64,000 bases of DNA, taken from positions 37,065 to 101,064 of the forward strand of contig NZ_LR655694.1 in the NCBI RefSeq assembly GCF_902168065.1, read 5' to 3'. The DNA is from Mycobacterium tilburgii (GTDB lineage Bacteria; Actinomycetota; Actinomycetes; Mycobacteriales; Mycobacteriaceae). A model generated the notes under the pieces. The model ran no database searches. It saw only the letters and a list, made by a program, of their open reading frames with translations, and was not told where the DNA came from. Both the position numbers and the translations under genes were made by a program. This document shows positions 58,456 to 64,000 of the stretch, piece after piece. Positions within the stretch are counted from its first letter, which is position 1. Each line of letters opens with the position of its first letter.

Positions 58456-59589
58456 TCAGCCGCCGGAGTGCATGACGTCTGCCCCCGCCGGGACGATGCA
58501 GTCGTTGAGGTCGTCCAGCCAGCCTTCGGGCAGCGCGACTCGGGCAGCGGATCCCTGCCGGCCGCGCGGCCCGTTGGCCGCCTCCGGGAATGCGACGGCG
58601 GCGTCGAGCCGGTCCAGCAGCCCGTTGAGCTCGTCGACCGTCTTGACCAGCGCCAGCGCCCGGCGCAGGTCGGATCCAACCGGGAAGCCGTGCAGGTACC
58701 AAGCGACATGTTTGCGGATGTCGCGCATGCCCTTGTCCTCGCCGTAATGCGCGATGAGCAGCTCGCCGTGTCGGCGCACGATCGCGGCGACTTCGCCGAG
58801 CGTCGGTGGCGCCGGGGCGGGGCTGCCGGTGAACGCGGCCGACAGTTCGGCGAACAGCCAGGGCCGGCCCAGGCATCCGCGGCCGATGACGACACCGTCG
58901 CAGCCGGTACTGGCCATCATCGTCAGGGCGTCGCTGGCGTAGTAGATGTCGCCGTTGCCGAGCACTGGGATGGTCTGCACGTGCTGCTTGAGCAGGGCGA
59001 TCTGCTCCCAGTCGGCGGTGCCGCTGTAGCGCTGGGCCGCCGTCCGGGCGTGCAGCGCCACGGCCGCAGCGCCTTCCGCCTCGGCGATCCGGCCGGCGTC
59101 GAGGTGGGTGGGGTGCTCGTCGTCGATACCGATGCGGAACTTGACGGTCACCGGGATGTCGGTGCCCTCGGTCGCGCGGACCGCGGCGGCCACGATCTGG
59201 CCGAACAGCCGCCGCTTGTAAGGCAGCGCGGCACCGCCGCCGCGCTTGGTGACCTTGGGTACCGGGCAGCCGAAGTTCATGTCGATGTGGTCGGCGAGAT
59301 CTTCGTTGGCGATCATCTTGGCCGCCGCGTACGTCGTGGCCGGGTCGACGGTGTAAAGCTGTAGCGAGCGGGGCGATTCGTCGGGCGCGAACGTCGTCAT
59401 GTGCATGGTGACGGGGTGGCGCTCCACCAGCGCACGCGCCGTCACCATCTCGCAGACATAGAGCCCGCTGACCGTGCCGACCTTGGCCTGCTCCAACTTA
59501 CGGCACAGCGTCCGGAATGCGACATTAGTCACACCCGCCATCGGGGCCAGCACCACCGGGCTGGCGAGCGTGATCGGACCGATCTGCAA
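58456..59589 (-). CDS. dus: tRNA-dihydrouridine synthase (DusB family)
   Basis: Flavin enzyme reducing uridines in tRNA. 377 residues from TTG 59589, which aligns with the start of Rv0823c (xxIGPITLASPVVLAPMAGV); no ATG or GTG fits. Signatures: MAGVTNVAFRTLCR, IDMNFGCPVPKVTKRGGGAA with the conserved catalytic Cys, VTVKFRIGID, LHARTAAQRYSG and IPVLGNGDIYYASDAL, GVVIGRGCLGRPWLF. The start lies 20 bases after the desA1 stop, same strand, so the two probably share a transcript. Intact. Confidence 0.93.
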   Translation of the reverse strand: MQIGPITLASPVVLAPMAGVTNVAFRTLCRKLEQAKVGTVSGLYVCEMVTARALVERHPVTMHMTTFAPDESPRSLQLYTVDPATTYAAAKMIANEDLADHIDMNFGCPVPKVTKRGGGAALPYKRRLFGQIVAAAVRATEGTDIPVTVKFRIGIDDEHPTHLDAGRIAEAEGAAAVALHARTAAQRYSGTADWEQIALLKQHVQTIPVLGNGDIYYASDALTMMASTGCDGVVIGRGCLGRPWLFAELSAAFTGSPAPAPPTLGEVAAIVRRHGELLIAHYGEDKGMRDIRKHVAWYLHGFPVGSDLRRALALVKTVDELNGLLDRLDAAVAFPEAANGPRGRQGSAARVALPEGWLDDLNDCIVPAGADVMHSGG

Positions 59590-59608
59590 TTCTGTGTCCG
59601 GTGCCAGG

Positions 59609-60631
59609 CTAGCGGCGGCTCATGGCCAGCTTGCCAGCGGTTTGGTGCAGCTCGAACGCGGTGACCTTCTTGCCGGTGCGGGCTTCCCGCTCGAGCTGGC
59701 GCTGCTTGGACACCTCGAACTTGTCGCAGGCCTGCTCGAGCTCCTTGATCAGCAGCGCAAGGTCGTCGCGCATCGCGGCCGCCTCGCCAGTGAAGTTTTC
59801 CCGCTCGAAGATGCGCCACTTCTTTAACACCGGCATCACGACCTCGTCGAGGTGGATGCGAGGGTCGTACACCCCGCCGACGGCGATGAAGACGGCCTTG
59901 CGCCGGAATTCGGGCACCTGGAAGCCGGGCATCTGGAAGTTGCGCAACACTTTGTGCAGCGACGCCATTGCCTGGTTCGGCGCGACCTCGAACCCGGCCT
60001 CACTGACGTCCCGATAGAAGATCATGTGCAGGTTCTCGTCGGCCGAGATCTTGCCCAGCAACTGGTCGGCGACCGTCTCGTTGCAGGCCCTGCCGGTGTT
60101 GCGGTGTGAGATCCGGGTGGCCAGCTCCTGGAACGTCACGTAGATGACCGAGTCGAACAGGCTCTCGGCGAACAGGTCGTCCCGGACCTGGTGGTTCTGT
60201 CCCGGGCTGAACCCGCGGTTGACGACCTCGATGCGCAGCTTCTCCAATTCGACCGGGTCCACCGCGCGGGTCACCACCAGGTAATCGCGCAGCGCGATGC
60301 CGTGCCGGTTTTCCTCGGCGGTCCACCGGTTGACCCAGGTGCCCCACGCGCCGTCCAGGCCGAAGTTCATCGAGATCTCGCGGTGATATGAGGGCAGGTT
60401 GTCCTCGGTCATCAGGTTCTGCACCATCGCGACCTGGGCGAGATCGGAAAGCTTGCTCTGCTCGGGGTCCCAGTCCTGCCCGCCGAGCGCATAGAAGTTC
60501 TTGCCGTCCGACCACGGGATGTAGTCGTGCGGGTTCCACGGCTTATGCATGGAGAGGTGCCGGTTCAGGTACTTCTCGACGACCGGCTCCAGCTCATGCA
60601 AAAGGTGCAGGTCCGTAAACTCGGCTCGCAT
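59609..60631 (-). CDS. desA1: Acyl-ACP desaturase DesA1
   Basis: Soluble di-iron desaturase used in mycolic acid precursor synthesis; essential in M. tuberculosis and M. smegmatis by my knowledge. 340 residues, ATG 60631. Iron ligands: Glu in TAEENRHGIALRDYL and SADENLHMIFYRD (two EExxH-type motifs; the second reads DENLH as in the family). One small local difference, QVRDDLFAES against GHYFAES, near residue 150, adds a residue next to the active site. Its 5' region (60632-60789) carries no other gene. Intact. Confidence 0.94.
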   Translation of the reverse strand: MRAEFTDLHLLHELEPVVEKYLNRHLSMHKPWNPHDYIPWSDGKNFYALGGQDWDPEQSKLSDLAQVAMVQNLMTEDNLPSYHREISMNFGLDGAWGTWVNRWTAEENRHGIALRDYLVVTRAVDPVELEKLRIEVVNRGFSPGQNHQVRDDLFAESLFDSVIYVTFQELATRISHRNTGRACNETVADQLLGKISADENLHMIFYRDVSEAGFEVAPNQAMASLHKVLRNFQMPGFQVPEFRRKAVFIAVGGVYDPRIHLDEVVMPVLKKWRIFERENFTGEAAAMRDDLALLIKELEQACDKFEVSKQRQLEREARTGKKVTAFELHQTAGKLAMSRR

Positions 60632-60789
60632 GACACCCCCAGTTATCTGTGTCTAATGGTTGCAGTCAATATATCTGTGTCGGTCAGTTGCATCAAGTTT
60701 CCGCTCTGGCGCGTCGATCACGATTCGGCCTACACAGGACAGCCGCTGGCTAATGCCAACGACTGCTCTCGCCCGGACGGAAATCGTCG
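60632..60789. other. desA1 upstream region
   Basis: 158 bases between the desA1 start and the end of the TetR gene. It contains GTTATCTGTGTCTAATGG and TATATCTGTGTCGG; the shared TATCTGTGTC 10-mer at 60644 and 60670 is a direct repeat 26 bases apart and may be a regulator site for desA1. Confidence 0.45.
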
Positions 60790-61401
60790 CTATCCGGATA
60801 CCCCTTCCGTCGGCGGAACATACGGGGCCGCGGTGTTGAAAAGCATGTTCACGCAGTAGTCGATGAACTGTTTGCGGGTGGCTCCGAGTTGTCTGTTCAG
60901 GTAGGCGGTGAACAGGCTTGTCAGGCCGCCGACGAGGCTGGTGGCGATCATCTTCTGCAGAACGGGATCGCCGATGCTGGACAACTTGCGTTGCAGCAGA
61001 TCGATGAAACTGGGCATCCACTCGGCGCCCGATTGGGTCAGGATCGGCTCGACGGCGGGAGCCAGCAGCAACACCCGCCCGCGGACTGGATCGTCGACCA
61101 TCAATTCCACGAATTGCTCGACCGCTTCACGCGGAGTGTCCGCGAATGTGAGCGCCGTCATAGCGCGCGCGCAGACATCGTCGTATACGGCGCGGACGAA
61201 TTCGTCACGGTCGGAAAAGCTCTCGTAAAAATATCGCTCGGTCAGCGCCGCCTTGCGACATACCGCGCGGACGGTCAGCGCTGGCCCCCGCTCACTGCCC
61301 AGCAGTTGCACGCCGGCGGCGATGAGGTTGTCGCGACGGAGGGCGTGGCGACTTTCCAGGGGGACGCCCGACCAACGGCCCCGTCGTTGACTGGTCTGCA
61401 C
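60790..61401 (-). CDS. TetR-family regulator (Rv0825c-like)
   Basis: 203 residues from GTG 61401 (VQTSQRRGRWSGVPLESRHA); more upstream residues in frame are poorly suited. HTH: LRRDNLIAAGVQLLGSERGP, ALTVRAVCRKAALTERYFYE, SFSDRDEFVRAVYDDV. The C-terminal half is helical and family-specific. Divergent from the DUF2236 gene across 68 bases, the usual arrangement of Rv0825c/Rv0826, so it probably represses that gene. Intact. Confidence 0.88.
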   Translation of the reverse strand: MQTSQRRGRWSGVPLESRHALRRDNLIAAGVQLLGSERGPALTVRAVCRKAALTERYFYESFSDRDEFVRAVYDDVCARAMTALTFADTPREAVEQFVELMVDDPVRGRVLLLAPAVEPILTQSGAEWMPSFIDLLQRKLSSIGDPVLQKMIATSLVGGLTSLFTAYLNRQLGATRKQFIDYCVNMLFNTAAPYVPPTEGVSG

Positions 61402-61469
61402 ATCGCTCCTAAGCTTAAAATGACAACACTCGTAGTCAGAATTTTGGACACAACGTAGGAACCCCAACA

Positions 61470-62534
61470 ATGACCCAAGATACGTCCGCAACCTGCCCAC
61501 TGACCAGCGCCGAAGCTGGTAGGGACACGACCACGGTCCACAAGGTGGCAATTGGACCCGGCGCCTCCGAGGCCGTCGCCGGCGGCTGCCCGGTGTCTGC
61601 GGAGGGGTATCAGGCCCCGCCGACGCCCCTGGGTCCAGAGTCTTTGACGTGGCGGTACTTCGGCGATTGGCGCGGCATGTTGCAGGGTCCGTGGGCGGGC
61701 TCGATGCAAAACATGCATCCCCAGCTCGGTGCCGCGGTCATCGATCACTCGACGTTTTTTCGGGAGCGCTGGCCCCGGCTACTGCGGTCGTTGTATCCGA
61801 TCGGCGGCGTCGTCTTCGATGGGGACAGGGCGCCGATCACCGGCGCCGAGGTGCGCGATTACCACGTGAACATCAAGGGTGTCGACGCGCAGGGACGCCG
61901 CTATCACGCGCTGAACCCTGACGTTTTCTATTGGGCGCATGCCACCTTTTTCGTCGGGACAATCATTGTGGCAGAACGATTTTGCGGAGGACTGAGCGAA
62001 GCGCAGAAGCGTCAGTTATTCGACGAACACGTCCAGTGGTATCGAATGTACGGAATGAGCATGCGGCCGGTGCCGGCGTCATGGGAGGAGTTTCAGGCCT
62101 ACTGGGACCACATGTGTAATAACGTGTTAGAGGACAATTGGGCAGCTCGTGCGGTACTCGACCTCACCGAGTTGCCCAAACCTACTTTTGCACAATGGCT
62201 TCCGGACATGCTGTGGGCCGCGCAACGCAAACTGCTGGCACCGTTCTTCGTCTGGTTCACCGTCGGTCTCTACGATCCTCCGGTGCGCCGGTTGATGGGC
62301 TACCGATGGTCGCGCCGCGACGAGTGGCTGCACCGGCTCCTCGGCGACCTAATTCGCATCGTGTTCGCCTGTGTGCCAACACGATTCCGCAAGCACCCGC
62401 GGGCGCGGGCGGGATTGGATCGGGCCTCCGGCCGCATCCCGGCCGACGCTCCGCTCGTTCATACTCCGGCGCGCAACCTGCCGTCGCTGGACGAGCGAGA
62501 CAACCCGATGCACTACTGCCCCAAGGTTTCCTGA
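61470..62534 (+). CDS. DUF2236 (MpaB/Lcp-like) oxygenase-family protein (Rv0826-like)
   Basis: 354 residues, ATG 61470 with GTAGGAA upstream. DUF2236 core: GDWRGMLQGPWAGSMQNMHP, VIDHSTFFRERWPRLLRSLY, NIKGVDAQGRRYHALNPDVF, YWAHATFFVGTIIVAERFCG and YRMYGMSMRPVPASWEEFQA. The His residues in QNMHP, DVFYWAHATF and nearby suit the haem site of the latex-clearing protein relatives. No signal peptide. The substrate is unknown. It ends overlapping the dead deaminase gene on the other strand. Intact. Confidence 0.87.
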   Translation: MTQDTSATCPLTSAEAGRDTTTVHKVAIGPGASEAVAGGCPVSAEGYQAPPTPLGPESLTWRYFGDWRGMLQGPWAGSMQNMHPQLGAAVIDHSTFFRERWPRLLRSLYPIGGVVFDGDRAPITGAEVRDYHVNIKGVDAQGRRYHALNPDVFYWAHATFFVGTIIVAERFCGGLSEAQKRQLFDEHVQWYRMYGMSMRPVPASWEEFQAYWDHMCNNVLEDNWAARAVLDLTELPKPTFAQWLPDMLWAAQRKLLAPFFVWFTVGLYDPPVRRLMGYRWSRRDEWLHRLLGDLIRIVFACVPTRFRKHPRARAGLDRASGRIPADAPLVHTPARNLPSLDERDNPMHYCPKVS

Positions 62535-62920
62535 GCTCCGCTGGAGGCCAGTGGGATGACCGTCGACGCACGCCGCTCGCCGTGGCATTCATTCCAGAAC
62601 CGGTAGACGTCCGCGGCCGTATCGTAGGGCTCGTAGCGCATCGGCAGCCGGCGTTGGTCCCAGTTCTTTGCGAACTTGTCGTAAAACGTTGAGACCTCGA
62701 AGTATTTCCGGTCATCGAGGTAGTACTCCTCGTAGGAGTCGCGGGTGATCAAGAAGATGACTTCTTTGGGCGAGCAGTGGTATAGCGAGCCCAGGCACAT
62801 CGGGCATGGGTGGGCCAGCACGTAGATGCTGGCATCGACCAGGTGCTCGGTTCCTAGCTTCATGCACGCTTCGCGGATCGCGAGGTTCTCGGCGTGTCGG
62901 TCACGGATTCTCCGGCGCAC
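62513..62920 (-). pseudogene. Cytidine/guanine deaminase-like protein, 5' truncated (Rv0828c-like)
   Basis: Zinc-dependent deaminase core: RHAENLAIREACMKLGTEHL with the HAE proton-shuttle motif, YVLAHPCPMCLGSLYHCSPK with the PCPMC zinc ligands, then EVIFLITRDSYEEYYLDDRK, STFYDKFAKNWDQRRLPMRY and a C-terminal tail. The about 45 residues that precede HAE in the family are missing; upstream in frame a stop comes at once. The start codon used by the open frame is unsupported. Probably inactive. Confidence 0.72.
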
Positions 62921-63027
62921 GCAGACGGGTCAGATAGCTCGCAGGGTAGTTCCGTACGGCGCGAGAGCCGAGCCCGTGGTAATAACTAGCTTATCTATAT
63001 TTATAGGGTTTCGACATAGGGAGCGGC
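62921..63027. other. AT-rich spacer before the methyltransferase remnant
   Basis: Contains TAATAACTAGCTTATC and TATATTTATAGGG with a -10-like TATAGGG at 62997-63003, about 25 bases before the methyltransferase ATG. AGGGAGCGG at 63017-63025 is a plausible Shine-Dalgarno. No gene. Confidence 0.45.
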
Positions 63028-63735
63028 ATGACGCGCACCGAAAGTGATCGCTGGGATCTCGCGACGAGCGTGGGGGCGACGGCCACCATGGTGGCCGCGC
63101 ACCGGGCGCTGTCCAACGACAAGAAGCTGATCGACGACCCCTACGCCGCGCCGTTGGTACGTGCGGTCGGAATCGGCGTGTACGTCCGGATGGTCAACGG
63201 GGAAATCCCGGTGAGCGGAAGATTTCGGCCCGCGGCGCACGGCAGAAGGGATGGCCACCCGTACCCGTTTCTACGACCAGCACTTTCTCGACGCCACCCG
63301 GAGCGGCATCGCCCAGGCGGTCATCCTCGCTTAGGGCCTGGATTCGCGTATCGGCTGCCGTGGCCGGCGGGAACCGTCTTCTACGAGATCGACATGCCGG
63401 ACGTGATCGAGTTCAAGACCCAGACCTTGAGTGATCTCGGCGCCGATCCGACGGCCGAGCGACGCACGGTCGCAGTGGATCTGCGCGACGATTGGGCGGC
63501 GCACTGCAGGCCGCGGGATTCGACCCGTAGACCCCATCGGCGTGGAGCGCGGGGGGATTGGTGGTGTGCCTGCCGGACGATGCGCAGGACGTGCTGTTCG
63601 ACAAGATCACCGAACTCAGTGCCCCGGGCAGCCGACTGGCATTCGAGTTCGTCCCTGACACAGCGGTTTTCGCCGACCCACGATGGCGTGCGCACCACGA
63701 CCGGATGACCGAGTACGGCTCGCCGGTGTCACCTA
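63028..63735 (+). pseudogene. S-adenosylmethionine-dependent methyltransferase (Rv0830-like), decayed
   Basis: ATG 63028: [40 protein letters not shown] and [11 protein letters not shown], the standard start of the mycobacterial Leu-carboxymethyl-type MTase family, then frameshifts into [27 protein letters not shown] with a stop where the SAM GxGxDxR loop belongs (GLDSR follows), [40 protein letters not shown] and VDLRDDWAA, then [20 protein letters not shown]. It breaks off at about 63735. Probably methylated a fatty acid or polyketide. Confidence 0.85.
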
Positions 63736-63767
63736 CAGCAGCGCGGTGCTTTCGCGAAAGCAGCTCG

Positions 63768-64000
63768 TCAGCGCAGCAGGTCGTCGTGCAGGCGACTGGT
63801 GAGCAGCTCGCGATACGCCGCCCGGGCCGGCTCGTAGAGGTTGTGGAACGTTGCACGGACTGCATCGCGGTTGTATTCCGGGATGGACGCGACCGGTGTC
63901 CAGAAACTGTCGATGTCCAGCTGGAAGAACGGTCCGGGCTGGGCGGGTAGGGTGCGGCGCAGGTAGTAATTCGGGTCGAGCACCTGGCCCAGTCCCGGGC
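63768..64000 (-). CDS. Conserved hypothetical protein, C-terminal part; 5' end outside window
   Basis: Open on the minus strand from the window edge to 63768: [74 protein letters not shown]. The composition (FxLDID-W, then a helix with [12 protein letters not shown]) resembles the ends of TIGR04255-type proteins, but I cannot confirm the family. The position fits Rv0831c. Whether the gene is whole cannot be seen. Confidence 0.55.
   Translation of the reverse strand, partial: PGLGQVLDPNYYLRRTLPAQPGPFFQLDIDSFWTPVASIPEYNRDAVRATFHNLYEPARAAYRELLTSRLHDDLLR

Overview
The window looks like a slow-growing Mycobacterium with a gene order close to M. tuberculosis but in active gene decay. GC is high (roughly 65% by eye). 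I recognise homologues of Rv3565-Rv3566c, then Rv0756c through about Rv0831c: phoPR, purD, purB, purC, ptrB, purSQ, purL, purFM, lmeA, glnR, mshD, phoT, phoY2, dus, desA1. Rv names are used from memory of the M. tuberculosis map, not from a search. No insertion sequence, prophage, CRISPR array or integrase was seen, and I cannot name the species.

Layout. 1-1768: aspB-like aminotransferase (5' end outside the window) and arylamine N-acetyltransferase, with a scrap of acyl-AMP ligase between them. 1769-5890: dead genes (kelch-domain protein kinase, MFS transporter, amidase). 5893-9489: tRNA-Thr, an Rv0756c-like protein, PhoPR and a HIT protein, all intact. 9500-10600: decayed SnoaL and adhB remnants; the adh-cyp51 block expected here is missing. 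10600-22420: intact purD, ggtA, purB, purC and full-length ptrB alternate with remnants of an esterase, TetR, DUF429, CYP126, a TDT transporter and Rv0779c. 22350-29860: DoxX/TetR/EmrB and decayed paralogues, then one intact metallo-beta-lactamase-fold gene. 30492-31402: purS-purQ. 31403-36830: about 5.4 kb without one intact gene. 36832-43598: purL, a dead orphan mceA, an Rv0807 homologue, purF and purM. 43600-53130: DUF3073, YgfZ and pabC; dead sensor-domain and RyR genes; then the sulfur/envelope cluster (nitrobindin-like gene, small membrane peptide, sseC2, dead cysA2, DUF4395, polycysteine leader, thioredoxin, lmeA) and glnR-mshD. 53280-56615: pstSCA dead, phoT open but altered at key ATPase residues, phoY2 intact. 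56673-64000: dead LCP gene; intact dus, desA1, TetR and DUF2236; dead deaminase and methyltransferase; a partial gene at the edge.

How it fits together. I count about 35 broken genes against about 39 open ones. Eight genes for de novo IMP/AMP synthesis (purD, purB, purC, purS, purQ, purL, purF, purM) are all open and carry their motifs, while regulators, transporters, P450, SDR and MDR enzymes around them have decayed. This argues for real decay rather than poor sequence. Several purine genes start directly after a TANNNT hexamer, the layout of leaderless mycobacterial transcripts. Phosphate sensing (PhoPR, PhoY2) survives while high-affinity phosphate import (PstSCA-PhoT) looks lost. Many lesions are short tandem duplications or perfect inverted repeats, which records how the genes are being broken.
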